NCBI GenBank assembly: GCA_964617645.1
Contig: CAZTYE010000001.1
Span: 124,001-188,000, forward strand
Reading direction: 5' to 3'
DNA: 64,000 bases
From: JADJGC01 sp964617645
Lineage (GTDB): Bacteria > Zixibacteria > MSB-5A5 > CAIYYT01
Below the pieces are notes generated by a model. The model worked only from the letters and a program-made list of their open reading frames with translations, ran no database searches and was not told where the DNA came from. The translations under genes and the position numbers were made by a program. Numbering within the stretch: the stretch's first letter is position 1; each line of letters opens with the position of its first letter. Below, in pieces: positions 1 to 8,852 of this stretch.

Positions 1-588
1 GAGTACGGTCACGGCGCCGGCTGCTCCATTACCGGTGGCTATGTCTATCGCGGTTGCGCCATTCCCGGACTGAGCGGAGCTTACTTTTTCGGCGACTACT
101 GCCAGGGGACGATCTTCTCATTCACCTTTGACGGGGCGACCTTGTCGAACTTTACCGACCGTACGGTTGAACTCGGTCAGGGGGGCTTCGGGTTGATGTC
201 GTTTGCTGAAGACGCTTGGGGCGAACTCTACATTATTCTCCAGGGCGGTGATATCTACAAGATTCTGCCTCAGAGCGGGCTGGTCGACTGCAACCTGAAT
301 CTCATCGACGATAGTTGCGAGGTCGCTGCCGGAGTCGCGACCGACGCCGACTCCAACGGCGTTCTCGATGAGTGCGAGCCGTTGTGCGGCGACGCCGACG
401 GCAGCGGCGGGGTAAGTATTGCCGATGCTGTGTATCTGATCAACTATATCTTCTCCGGCGGTCCGGCGCCCGATCCGCTGCTTTCCGGCGATGCCGACTG
501 CAATGGCGGACTATCCATCGCCGACGCCGTGTATCTCATCAATTACATTTTTGCCGCCGGCGCAGCCCCCTGCGCAAGTTGCCTCTGA
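1..588 (+). CDS. C-terminal part of a secreted PQQ-dependent sugar dehydrogenase-like protein with a dockerin-like tail
   Basis: The frame is open from the first base, so the N-terminus lies outside the window. The first 45 residues (GCSITGGYVYRG, then GAYFFGDYCQGTI) resemble the last blades of the glucose/sorbosone dehydrogenase beta-propeller, a family of periplasmic or secreted PQQ enzymes oxidising sugars. After a linker, two copies of a calcium-loop plus helix repeat follow (GDADGSGGVSIADAVYLINY and a near copy 26 residues later), the layout of a type I dockerin, ending in CASCL. Known: dockerins bind cohesins; in this bacterial group they are common at the end of many unrelated secreted proteins. 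Inferred: an extracellular protein. No substrate can be assigned from the fragment. Confidence 0.75.
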   Translation, partial: EYGHGAGCSITGGYVYRGCAIPGLSGAYFFGDYCQGTIFSFTFDGATLSNFTDRTVELGQGGFGLMSFAEDAWGELYIILQGGDIYKILPQSGLVDCNLNLIDDSCEVAAGVATDADSNGVLDECEPLCGDADGSGGVSIADAVYLINYIFSGGPAPDPLLSGDADCNGGLSIADAVYLINYIFAAGAAPCASCL

Positions 589-699
589 TCTACTTCTACA
601 GCAGTTAAATCTGGCGCGTATGACTATTGTCGGACGCGCCTTTCTTTTTCGATTTCCGCCTTGCCTTCGGCTCCCGATTCCACCATTTTGCCGCCCGTT

Positions 700-1644
700 A
701 TGAGTTCCTTTTTCCTCTGGGCGGGATTCATCGCCTTCGTTTTGATCATGCTGGTCATCGACCTCGGCGTATTCCACCGCAAGTCGCACTCGGTCAGAAT
801 GAAGGAGGCATTGATCTGGTGCGCCGTCTGGATCTCACTGGCGCTGCTGTTCGGCGCCGGCGTATTTCATTTTAGAGGCCCGGCCAAGGGCCTCGAATTC
901 CTCACCGGTTACCTGATCGAACTCTCGCTGTCGCTCGACAATTTGTTCGTCTTTCTCTTGATCTTTTCCTACTTCCGCGTCGCACCGACGTTACAGCACA
1001 AAGTCCTCTACTGGGGAATTCTGGGAGCGCTCGTGATGCGTGCCCTTATGATCGCCGGCGGCGTCGCGCTGATTAATCGCTTCCATTGGATTATCTATAT
1101 CTTCGGTGCATTCCTCGTCTTCACCGGCATCAAGATGTTGTTCTCGGGGGATACCGAAATCGAGCCGGAAAAAAACCCGATCATTAGACTGGCACGCAAA
1201 ATCTTCCCGGTATCGCCGCACTTTGCCGGGGATCACTTCTTTACCCGCATTGACGGCAAGCGAATGGCCACGCCGATGTTCCTTGTGCTACTCATGATCG
1301 AATCTACCGACCTCGTCTTCGCCGTCGATTCCATTCCGGCGATCCTTGCGATCACGCGGGACACGTTCATCGTCTATACGTCGAACGTCTTCGCGATTCT
1401 CGGTCTGCGTTCGTTCTATTTCGCTCTGGCCGGGATGTTCTACAAGTTCCGTTATCTCAAAGTCGGATTGTCGGTCGTTCTGGCTTACGTCGGCGTCAAG
1501 ATGCTGATTTCATCGTGGTATAAGATTCCCACGGCGATTTCTCTCGCCGTCATTGTGCTCATGATCGGCGGCTCGATCCTCGTCTCTTTTCTCAGACCGG
1601 CGCCGGCGGGCGAAGCCGAAAATCCGACGCAGCAACCCGACTAA
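700..1644 (+). CDS. TerC/Alx family integral membrane protein
   Basis: About 314 residues with seven to nine predicted membrane helices. The sequence carries the family signatures ELSLSLDNLFVF near residue 65 and a second acidic intramembrane motif ESTDLVFAVDSIPAI near residue 200, typical of TerC/Alx proteins, which are linked to manganese export and metal or tellurite tolerance. I chose the ATG at 700, which begins directly at the first hydrophobic segment; a TTG at 661 would add 13 polar residues. Neither has a convincing ribosome site. It stands alone, between the upstream dockerin protein and a convergent ABC transporter operon. Family assignment is secure; the transported ion is inferred. 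Confidence 0.88.
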   Translation: MSSFFLWAGFIAFVLIMLVIDLGVFHRKSHSVRMKEALIWCAVWISLALLFGAGVFHFRGPAKGLEFLTGYLIELSLSLDNLFVFLLIFSYFRVAPTLQHKVLYWGILGALVMRALMIAGGVALINRFHWIIYIFGAFLVFTGIKMLFSGDTEIEPEKNPIIRLARKIFPVSPHFAGDHFFTRIDGKRMATPMFLVLLMIESTDLVFAVDSIPAILAITRDTFIVYTSNVFAILGLRSFYFALAGMFYKFRYLKVGLSVVLAYVGVKMLISSWYKIPTAISLAVIVLMIGGSILVSFLRPAPAGEAENPTQQPD

Positions 1645-1709
1645 CCAACGCAACTCTGATCTACAGCGTCCTGTCGCTCCGGGCGCGGCGAAGAGTTTTC
1701 TCCGCTGTT

Positions 1710-3353
1710 TTAATGCTGCGTGTATTCGAGCTTGGATAACTTCTTGGGGATCCAGAGGCGCAGTAGCCAGAGCAGCCCTTGACCGACCAGAAGGAGGCCG
1801 CCGACGATTGCCAAGTAACCGATCGGTCCACCATACGTGAATCGCGCTAACAACAGCATCGGAATCAGCACCGCCGCCATCGGCACCAGGAAGGCGATAA
1901 AGTAAGTTAGCTGTCGTTGTCCGGCCTGCGGCATGACACTAAACGGTATTCTCGGTGTGATCAGCACCATGAATCGTACCAGCACGGTGAGGATTAGCAT
2001 CAAGGTGATGCAGTGTAACAGTGCGTGGAAGTAGTTGCCGAACACCCAGCCGAGCACTACCGAGAGGAATAGCACGTAAGGTATACAGAAGAACACTATC
2101 GCGAACCGTGCCGCCGACATCACCAATCGCGTACGATCCGCCGGAGATGTGAAGAAGATCCACGCCGCCGCCGCGTGCGAGCTGTAGGCCGTGCCCATGA
2201 TTACCATAAACGGCACGAACGCCGCCGCCATGTACACAAGGAAACTGCCCGATCCGCTCATCGCTCCACCCACAAACGGATCGACGATCTCCTCGCCTTC
2301 TGAAACTCCCAGATAAACATAAAGCAGCGTCAGCGGAATGACGGTCAGAATCGTCATCTTGTAGCGATTGTCATTGCGAAACTGCGCCCGCAACAACGCT
2401 TTGATCGAGCGATCCTCCGGCGTCAACAATCGATCGAAAAGCCGCGCCAACGCCGAGCGCGGCCTGCGCACGGTTTTCGCCTCTTGCCGCTCAACAATTC
2501 CGGTCAGCGTCATGGCATAGTCGCCGGAGAGCCGTCGCCCGCCGAAATAGCCGAGTGCCAGCAGCGCGCCCAGTCCGGCACACGCCGAAACCATCCAGTC
2601 AACTCGCCAATCACCGGCGGCCAGACCAACCCAGGAAGCATACCACACCGGCGGAATCAGATTGAGCAGCGGATGATTGAATCGGTTGAGGTCAGTTGCG
2701 GCCAGCTTGGATACTGAATTCATGCCGACGAAGTACAAGAAGTAGAGCAGAGCGACGAGCGCAAGTTGAAGATACCCCAGCACGCGGTTCATCGTTTCCC
2801 GATTGATGATCCGGAGCATCGCGGTGTAAATGACAATAAACAAGAGCGCCGTGGCCAGCGCGCAACTCCAGCCGCTCAAGTAAGTCACAACCGCCAACCA
2901 AACGCTCTGGTAGCGGATCCCGGCCGTGACGGTTGGAATCAACAGCATGGCGGTCGCTAATATCGTTACGTAGCCCACTAAGTGCAGTGCCTTGGCGGCG
3001 AAAAAAGTCCGCGAATTGACCGGGTGCGGCGCAAGAATCGTGTAGTCGTCCGGCGAGAGAATGAGGTTCGAGAATTCGAGCAAGATCGTAATCGAAATGA
3101 AAACGCAGATTATCGTATTGAGAATCGCCGTCCCGAAAAACGGATCGTTGATCCTCCAAATCATGGCTGCGATAACGCCACCGATCATCAACTTCGTCGC
3201 AATCAGGCCGAGCATCGAAGCCGCATTCGAGTTTTTCGATCCGTAGGTGGACATGACGGATGTCGATCCGCGCCAGTCTGTCCTCATGGCGACGCCGAGC
3301 AGCGTCCGCAACTGCCGGCGGTCTACGCGGTCGCCGGACTTAGCTTCGAACAT
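1710..3353 (-). CDS. ABC-2 type transporter permease-like membrane protein
   Basis: About 547 residues with many hydrophobic segments through the whole length (roughly 12 candidate helices) and a short soluble stretch near residues 275-320. It follows the ATPase gene and overlaps its stop by 14 bases, so the two are translationally coupled and form one exporter. The ATG at 3353 has GAGGGG five bases upstream; an in-frame start at 3371 is also possible. No family motif allows a substrate call. Similar two-gene ABC-2 exporters serve lipids, peptides or drugs; this is inference from context only. Confidence 0.8.
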   Translation of the reverse strand: MFEAKSGDRVDRRQLRTLLGVAMRTDWRGSTSVMSTYGSKNSNAASMLGLIATKLMIGGVIAAMIWRINDPFFGTAILNTIICVFISITILLEFSNLILSPDDYTILAPHPVNSRTFFAAKALHLVGYVTILATAMLLIPTVTAGIRYQSVWLAVVTYLSGWSCALATALLFIVIYTAMLRIINRETMNRVLGYLQLALVALLYFLYFVGMNSVSKLAATDLNRFNHPLLNLIPPVWYASWVGLAAGDWRVDWMVSACAGLGALLALGYFGGRRLSGDYAMTLTGIVERQEAKTVRRPRSALARLFDRLLTPEDRSIKALLRAQFRNDNRYKMTILTVIPLTLLYVYLGVSEGEEIVDPFVGGAMSGSGSFLVYMAAAFVPFMVIMGTAYSSHAAAAWIFFTSPADRTRLVMSAARFAIVFFCIPYVLFLSVVLGWVFGNYFHALLHCITLMLILTVLVRFMVLITPRIPFSVMPQAGQRQLTYFIAFLVPMAAVLIPMLLLARFTYGGPIGYLAIVGGLLLVGQGLLWLLRLWIPKKLSKLEYTQH

Positions 3354-4125
3354 CGCGCCCCTCGGAATCAATCGCGCGCATGATGTCGCGCGCCTGCGAG
3401 TCGATGTCCGTCGCGCCGGTCAACTTGCTGAAGGCTTCATTCAGATTAGCCGTTCCTGTGCGGGCGACGATCTCCGCCGGTGTGCCGTCCGCTTGCGCCA
3501 CGCCTCTGTGAATAATGATCAACCGGTCGCACAGCCGCTCGACAATCTCCAAAACGTGCGAGCAGAAAATCACGCTGCGACCGTCGCGAGCGAATTCCTT
3601 GATCAACTCCCGAATCAGCGTCTGCGCATTTGCATCCAAGCCCGACAACGGCTCATCCAAGATCAAGACCTTAGGATTGTGAATGATCGCTCCGGCCAAC
3701 AGCAGCCGTTGCTTCATTCCTTTCGAGTAGCCGGCAATGCGCGAGTCGGCGGCGTCTGTAAGCTCAAACGCCTTGAGCATCCGCCCTACCTGGTCGTCGA
3801 GGCGCTCCTCCTCGAAATGATGCAGATGACACACCATCTCCAGATGTTCACGTCCGGTGAGATTCTCGTACAACGCGCAATTCTCCGGCACATAACCGAG
3901 ATCACGTTTGATTCTATCGAGATCGCTCGCGACCGTCATACCGTTAATCTCGATTTCGCCCGCCGTCGGCGACAACATCCCGACCATCATCTTCACCGTC
4001 GTGCTCTTGCCGGCGCCATTCGGCCCGAGCAAACCGAAAATCTCGCCGTCGGCGACCTCAAAACTCACTTCATTGACCGCCCGCAACCGGCCGAAATCGC
4101 GAACCAGCTTGTCGACTTTGATCAT
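3340..4125 (-). CDS. ABC transporter ATP-binding protein
   Basis: A single nucleotide-binding domain of about 261 residues. It shows Walker A GPNGAGKST near residue 35, a signature motif in the variant form YSKGMKQR, Walker B VLILDEPLSGLD and the switch histidine in FCSHVLE. These place it with the ABC-2 exporter ATPases (CcmA/NatA type). The ATG at 4125 is preceded by GGGAGAG at good spacing, so I prefer it to an upstream start at 4158. It is first in a two-gene operon with the permease. Confidence 0.93.
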   Translation of the reverse strand: MIKVDKLVRDFGRLRAVNEVSFEVADGEIFGLLGPNGAGKSTTVKMMVGMLSPTAGEIEINGMTVASDLDRIKRDLGYVPENCALYENLTGREHLEMVCHLHHFEEERLDDQVGRMLKAFELTDAADSRIAGYSKGMKQRLLLAGAIIHNPKVLILDEPLSGLDANAQTLIRELIKEFARDGRSVIFCSHVLEIVERLCDRLIIIHRGVAQADGTPAEIVARTGTANLNEAFSKLTGATDIDSQARDIMRAIDSEGRDVRS

Positions 4126-4260
4126 GAACTCTCCCGCGCTTTGTGCGACTCGCCCCAATAAACAGCTATGATCAATTACGTCAATCGATAACTCTTGTTG
4201 CGCGAACCCGATTGTAGTAGCTTTCTCGCGTCAGTCACTGAAATCACGGAGGTTTTCGGC

Positions 4261-5163
4261 ATGGCCATTCTTGTGATCGGCGGCACCGGCACTATCGGCA
4301 GCCTCGTCGTCGAACAGTTGCTCGAACGCGGCGAAAAGGTGCAAGTCTTGACTCGCAGCGCCGACAAAGCCGCAACTATCGCCCCCGGTGTGGAAGCCGT
4401 CGTCGGGTCATTGGCCGATCCGCCGTCATTGGCGCGTTTGTTCAGCGGCGTCGAGAAAGTGATGTTGGTTACGGCCGTCCATCCCGATGAAGCTGTCCAC
4501 GGCCAAAACGCCGTCCGCGCCGCCAAGAAAGCCGGTGTCCGCAAGATCGTCTACAGTGGCGTCATCTTGCCGCCCGATTCGCTGCACATTCCTCACTTCG
4601 CTTCAAAGCTGCCGATCGAGAAAGCCATCAAAGAGTCGGGAATCGTCTACACGATTCTTCGCCCGAGCGCGTTCTTCCAAAACGATCTCTGGTTCAAAGA
4701 TGTCATGCTGCAATACGGTTTCTATCCGCAGCCTCTCGGCTCCGCCGGCGTCAACCGCGTCGATGCCCGCGACATCGCTGACGCTGCCATCAGCGCCTTG
4801 CTCGAGTCCGGTCACGACGGCAAAACAGTGAACATCTGCGGCGCCGAGTCCGTCACCGGCAAGTCCGTGGCTCGCGGCTGGACGGAAGCGATCGGCGCTG
4901 AGATCAACTATATGGGTGATGATCTGGATCAATGGGCGCAGGCCGCTTCCAACTCCATGCCCGCCTGGCTGGTGCATGATCTGCGCATCATGTACGACTA
5001 TTTCCAGCGCGCAGGTTTGCATGCTGCGCCGCAGGATCGCGTCGAGTCGGAGAAACTCACCCACCACGCGCCGCGCGCTTTCGCCGATTTTGCCCGCGAA
5101 ACCGCGGAAATCTGGCGCAGCACGAAATCGAATTCGGCGGGAAGTGAGGACAACCACTCTTGA
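4261..5163 (+). CDS. NmrA/SDR-type NAD(P)-binding oxidoreductase
   Basis: About 300 residues. The N-terminus has the dinucleotide-binding loop GGTGTIG at residues 7-13, and the body carries the atypical-SDR features of the NmrA family (ARDIADAA near residue 170, YTILRPSAFFQN near 135). Members are NAD(P)H sensors or quinone/flavone-type reductases that often lack the classical YxxxK pair, as appears to be the case here. The ATG at 4261 follows GGAGG by nine bases. The stop overlaps the TTG start of thpR (TTGA), so both genes are co-translated. Substrate unknown. Confidence 0.82.
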   Translation: MAILVIGGTGTIGSLVVEQLLERGEKVQVLTRSADKAATIAPGVEAVVGSLADPPSLARLFSGVEKVMLVTAVHPDEAVHGQNAVRAAKKAGVRKIVYSGVILPPDSLHIPHFASKLPIEKAIKESGIVYTILRPSAFFQNDLWFKDVMLQYGFYPQPLGSAGVNRVDARDIADAAISALLESGHDGKTVNICGAESVTGKSVARGWTEAIGAEINYMGDDLDQWAQAASNSMPAWLVHDLRIMYDYFQRAGLHAAPQDRVESEKLTHHAPRAFADFARETAEIWRSTKSNSAGSEDNHS

Positions 5164-5711
5164 GACTATTCGTCGCCGCGCGTCTCCCGGATGAGATCGA
5201 AGACGCCATCGCGGAATTCCTCGACCAATTCCTGAAGCTCCCCGGCCGCGTTAAATGGGTCGAGCCGCGCAATGTGCATATCACCCTTAAGTTTCTTGGT
5301 GAGACCGACCGCCAGCGTTTCGATGAAGTCCGCAATGCTATCAACGGCGCTATCAAGGGCCACACGGCGTTTGATCTGACGATTCGCGATTGCGGCGCAT
5401 TTCCGAATCTCAATCGGCCGCGTGTGTTTTGGATCGGCATCGATGATCCCGAGCGGCGGCTCCGGAACCTGGCCCACAATCTGGATACCGCCATGACCGC
5501 CATCGGCTTCCCACCCGATGATCGCCCCTTCTCGCCGCATCTGACCCTTGGTCGCGTCAAGGAACCGTTCGACTTGGAATCGCTCTGCGCCGCTTACTCC
5601 AAAACCGTCTTTGAGCCGATCTCGCTGCGCGTCGAGCAAATCCACCTTATCGAGTCCCACCTCCGCCCGACCGGCCCGATCTACCAGGACCTCGCAAAAT
5701 TCAAGCTGTAG
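5160..5711 (+). CDS. thpR: RNA 2',3'-cyclic phosphodiesterase (LigT/2H family)
   Basis: 183 residues, the normal length. Both catalytic HxTx motifs of the 2H phosphoesterase superfamily are present: HITLKFLG near residue 40 and HLTLGRVK near residue 125. The N-terminus MRLFVAARLP is typical of ThpR. The enzyme opens 2',3'-cyclic phosphates at RNA ends. The TTG start overlaps the preceding stop codon, with GAGGAC upstream acting as the ribosome site. Confidence 0.92.
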   Translation: MRLFVAARLPDEIEDAIAEFLDQFLKLPGRVKWVEPRNVHITLKFLGETDRQRFDEVRNAINGAIKGHTAFDLTIRDCGAFPNLNRPRVFWIGIDDPERRLRNLAHNLDTAMTAIGFPPDDRPFSPHLTLGRVKEPFDLESLCAAYSKTVFEPISLRVEQIHLIESHLRPTGPIYQDLAKFKL

Positions 5712-6117
5712 CTCGAAGATCTGAATCTCTGCGGTTCCGGCCCTTCTCGACCCGTCCGAACCCCAGTCTTGAATAATATCCTCAGGTACATTGTGCTTGG
5801 AGCGGACCTTGCTATTCGACTCTATCAGGTCAGATTCGACCCATCAGCCTACCCCCCTGCACACCCTCTGCACACATCCCGCAAAGTGTGGGAGTGATCC
5901 GCTGCATTCTGCTTGTCGGGTTGTGCGGAGATCGGACTAAAGTCGTCGGCGACTGCTGATTAACAAAGAGTTACGGCAAATCAATCGAATCGGGGGAAGA
6001 TCGAGTGAATCGGCACTAATTTTGCACAATGCCTTGTTACGCGGCTTGGGTTTCCGGGTGGCGAGCTAACCGGGGTGGATGCCGTCGCACAAAGAATGCG
6101 AAAGCAGCGAGGTACAA
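5712..6117. other. intergenic stretch without recognisable gene
   Basis: About 400 bases between thpR and the small basic protein gene. I see no coding frame with a start and ribosome site, no strong promoter and no convincing terminator. A CTGCACA motif is repeated around 5857-5876. Confidence 0.5.
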
Positions 6118-6258
6118 ATGGCACGCAAACGCAAGTCCGCCTACAAGATACCCAGAAAAACCTGTTGGCACCTTTACTCGCTGCAGAATCTCAGCAACGA
6201 AAAATTCGTCAACGTCGTCAACAAGATCCTCCGCCGCGAGTGGCAAGTCATTAAGTAG
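6118..6258 (+). CDS. small basic protein of 46 residues, unknown function
   Basis: A short frame beginning MARKRKSAYK and ending REWQVIK. It is rich in Lys and Arg and contains one Cys. The ATG is preceded by GCGAGG at six to seven bases. It lies alone in a non-coding stretch upstream of a strong promoter for the next gene. It has the composition of a small nucleic-acid-binding or ribosome-associated protein, but I recognise no family. Support is the ribosome site, the non-random composition and the lack of an overlapping gene. Confidence 0.5.
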   Translation: MARKRKSAYKIPRKTCWHLYSLQNLSNEKFVNVVNKILRREWQVIK

Positions 6259-6412
6259 CTAAATCTCAACAACTTAGTGCTTATAAAAACGGGCAGAATC
6301 GATACTTCTATCCATTAAATTCAGGGTAAAACCAGTATTCATTGCCGAAATTTGTCTCATTTTTTCGCTTTGAAACCCGATTCTAAATAGTAGAAATCGT
6401 CGGGAAAAAAAC

Positions 6413-6441
6413 TTGACACTGGCTTTCAACCCGTCTATCTT
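6413..6441 (+). promoter_or_regulatory. sigma-70 type promoter of the M23 peptidase gene
   Basis: A perfect -35 TTGACA (6413-6418) and a -10 TATCTT (6436-6441) are separated by exactly 17 bases, preceded by an A-rich run. Transcription should start near 6448, leaving a leader of about 53 bases before the peptidase start codon. Confidence 0.75.
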
Positions 6442-6500
6442 CGGCGGAAATTAGCGGGGCTTACTTCGGGCTGGAAGCACAGAGAAAGAAATCTTTACGG

Positions 6501-7409
6501 ATGAAGAAAAGACTATCAATCTTTATCGTTCCCGATAGTGGGCAAGTGAAACAGTTCTCGATCTCGAAAACCCTTATTGTCTTAGCCGCCAGCGCCATTT
6601 TCACCTACGCGGTGATCACGCTGGTGTTTTCTTATGGGTTTTTCTCCGGTCGCGTTGAAGCCCACAAGGTCGATAACCTCAAGAAAGAGAACGAATTCCT
6701 GTCAGCGAAGCTGATCGGAATCAACGAGTCGATTGAGTTCCTTCGCGGCGAAATCGTCGCCCTCACCGAGAAAGAAAAGGCGATCCGGACGATCTTCGAG
6801 TTGCCCGAAATCGACCCGCAACAGCGCCAATTGGGCATCGGCGGCCCGGATCTGCTTCCGCAGGAGGCCGAAATATCCACGAGCCTTTCCAATCTCTACC
6901 AATCCGAGGCTGAAATCGACCGTTTAATCGCCCTGACCAATTTCGAAAAACAGCAATTTACGACGGTCTACGAAGCCTTGAACGCTAAGAAGACTGATCT
7001 TGACCACACTCCGTCGATCATGCCAGCGCAGGGTTACCTGATGCGTGGCTTTGGGATGAAGCGGGATCCGTTTACCGGTCAAGTTAAACTGCATGGCGGC
7101 CTTGACATCTCGAATGCCATTGGCACTCATGTCGTCGCTACCGCCAATGGTACCGTCGAGCAGGTCGAGTATACAAATGGCCTCGGGAAGACCGTAGTAG
7201 TCAATCACGGGAATGGCTACAAGACTGTTTATGGCCACCTTTCGGCCTATAAAGTCACTGTCGGACAGAGCGTTACGCGTGGACAGACGATTGCGCTAAT
7301 GGGAAACACCGGCTATTCAACCGGTCCGCACGTCCACTATGAAGTCACCAAGGACGGCAACTCAGTGAATCCACTTGAGTATGTCGTGACCTACGCCAGC
7401 GACTTCTAA
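6501..7409 (+). CDS. M23 family metallopeptidase, membrane-anchored, with coiled coil
   Basis: 302 residues. One N-terminal membrane helix (about residues 22-48) is followed by a coiled coil (about 53-100) and a C-terminal LytM/M23 domain. Zinc ligands are visible in HGGLD near residue 200 and GPHVHYE near residue 276; the second active-site histidine is in the YGHLS stretch. This is the layout of cell-wall DD-endopeptidases or their activators, sitting in the inner membrane and facing the periplasm. It has its own promoter and terminator and so is monocistronic. Confidence 0.92.
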   Translation: MKKRLSIFIVPDSGQVKQFSISKTLIVLAASAIFTYAVITLVFSYGFFSGRVEAHKVDNLKKENEFLSAKLIGINESIEFLRGEIVALTEKEKAIRTIFELPEIDPQQRQLGIGGPDLLPQEAEISTSLSNLYQSEAEIDRLIALTNFEKQQFTTVYEALNAKKTDLDHTPSIMPAQGYLMRGFGMKRDPFTGQVKLHGGLDISNAIGTHVVATANGTVEQVEYTNGLGKTVVVNHGNGYKTVYGHLSAYKVTVGQSVTRGQTIALMGNTGYSTGPHVHYEVTKDGNSVNPLEYVVTYASDF

Positions 7410-7431
7410 ATGACAGATCTCCCGATATCTG

Positions 7432-7468
7432 ACGGCCCGCAAGGACTCTTGCGGGCCGTTTTGATTTG
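7432..7468 (+). terminator. intrinsic terminator after the M23 peptidase gene
   Basis: A perfect 12-bp stem (ACGGCCCGCAAG pairing with its complement) with a GACT loop is followed by TTTTGATTT. It starts 22 bases after the stop codon. Confidence 0.85.
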
Positions 7469-7621
7469 GGCCGGTTAGCAGCCGACTGGAATCCTTTACT
7501 CATCGGGTGCATATCTCCGTCCTCTTGGCTCAATCAGGGATTTGGTTAGTCCGTTTTAAAAGACGCAAATTAATCTTGGCGTCCGTTCGTATCGGTTGTT
7601 TCCCGTAAATGTGGAACCCGA

Positions 7622-7650
7622 TTGACTTTTTTGCGTTAGAAAGGTATGTA
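7622..7650 (+). promoter_or_regulatory. possible promoter of the sigma-factor gene
   Basis: TTGACT (7622-7627) is separated by 17 bases from TATGTA (7645-7650). The -10 matches the consensus at only three positions, so this is tentative. Confidence 0.35.
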
Positions 7651-7707
7651 AAGATCGCGATGAACGGTCTACTATAGACACGAACACCGCAGGCAAGGAT
7701 GACTGTA

Positions 7708-8403
7708 ATGAAGATAAATAAAACGAAAGAAATCGTTGAGGATCGGGACGAACTCGAAATCGACGATTCCGCCGAGACCGAGTCCGTCGACCCGGCCGAT
7801 CAAAGCGAGGCCGAGACCGTCGCATTGATTAAGCGGATTCAGGGTGGTGAGCAGAAGGCGTTCGGCTCGCTCATGAAAAAGTACAAGAATCAGGTGGCGG
7901 GCATCGCCTATCGCATGGTTGGCGATTACGACGAAGCCAAGGACATTTCGCAGATGGTGTTCGTCAAGACGGCCCGCAATTTGGATCGTTTCGACACCAC
8001 CAAAAAATTCTCCACGTGGTTGTACCGCATCACGGTGAACGCTTCGATCGACTATATCCGCAAGCAAAAGAAACATCGCCACGAGACAATTGAGAACTAC
8101 ACCGACTCGGTTGAAACTCCGGCCGACACACCGGATTTGAGTCTGTATCGCAAGAATATCAAAGAGTGCATCCTGCAGGCCGCCGACGCGCTGAACGATA
8201 AGCAGAAAGCCGCGTTCGTATTGCGCGACATCGATGGGCACGAGATCGAGGAAGTCTCCGAGATTCTCGGCATGCCGGAAGCCACCGTGCGGTGGTATCT
8301 CCATCGCGCGCGACTGCGACTGCGCAAGGAACTATTGCGCAAGTATCCGGCGTTCGTCGAGAAGATGGGCGCGGTGATGGACGCTCCGTCGCGAACTTTT
8401 TAA
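7708..8403 (+). CDS. ECF-type RNA polymerase sigma factor
   Basis: About 231 residues. Region 2 covers roughly residues 45-115 (AFGSLMKKYKNQV, then DYDEAKDISQMVFVK and FSTWLYRITVN). Region 4 covers roughly 155-210 and ends in a helix-turn-helix (ISEILGMPEATVRW-like, here SEILGMPEATVRW). The first 40 residues are acidic and longer than in most ECF factors. ATG codons at 7699 and 7708 are both possible; AGGCAAGG lies nine bases from the second, which I prefer. No anti-sigma gene is adjacent. Confidence 0.9.
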   Translation: MKINKTKEIVEDRDELEIDDSAETESVDPADQSEAETVALIKRIQGGEQKAFGSLMKKYKNQVAGIAYRMVGDYDEAKDISQMVFVKTARNLDRFDTTKKFSTWLYRITVNASIDYIRKQKKHRHETIENYTDSVETPADTPDLSLYRKNIKECILQAADALNDKQKAAFVLRDIDGHEIEEVSEILGMPEATVRWYLHRARLRLRKELLRKYPAFVEKMGAVMDAPSRTF

Positions 8404-8852
8404 GCACGCCTTTTCATATTGACCTCCCGAGAGACCGGCGAGTGGTACTTGTGACCGCCCGCCGGTTAATCTTTGCGGGCTGTTAACCCCTGCAGCTACC
8501 GAGCTCGAGCCGGCTGGGTTCTTACGGGATTTATCGCGAGTTCGATTGGCTCGGTCGCGAATAAACAGGCGCAATTTCACTGAGTACAACCGTTTCGCAA
8601 CAAGGGACATCTTTTCAAAAAGGCGGGCCAGCGCAACTACCGACCGAATTGATCCTGTATATTTAGCTACAAGTCAGTCCGTCAACGCGAATCTCCTGGA
8701 TTCCAGCAGTGCTGGATTCCGACTTGTGCGGCATGCGCGACAAATTCTCAAAATGTGATTGACCAATTGGGCAACGTTGCATTACTGTTTCCATCGTAAC
8801 AAAAGGAAGACGGGTGTTTCAAATCAGACACCAGGGAGAAAAGGAAGCAACT
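8404..8852. other. intergenic stretch upstream of the Rhs locus
   Basis: About 450 bases with no supported gene. A GCCCGC/GCGGGC inverted repeat with a 12-base loop near 8456-8480 lacks a T run and is not a convincing terminator. TTGACC at 8759 could be a -35 element, but a good -10 is missing. Confidence 0.45.

Noticed and set aside
8456..8480. Rho-independent terminator after the sigma-factor gene
   Set aside because: The stem is only six pairs with a 12-base loop and no T run follows.
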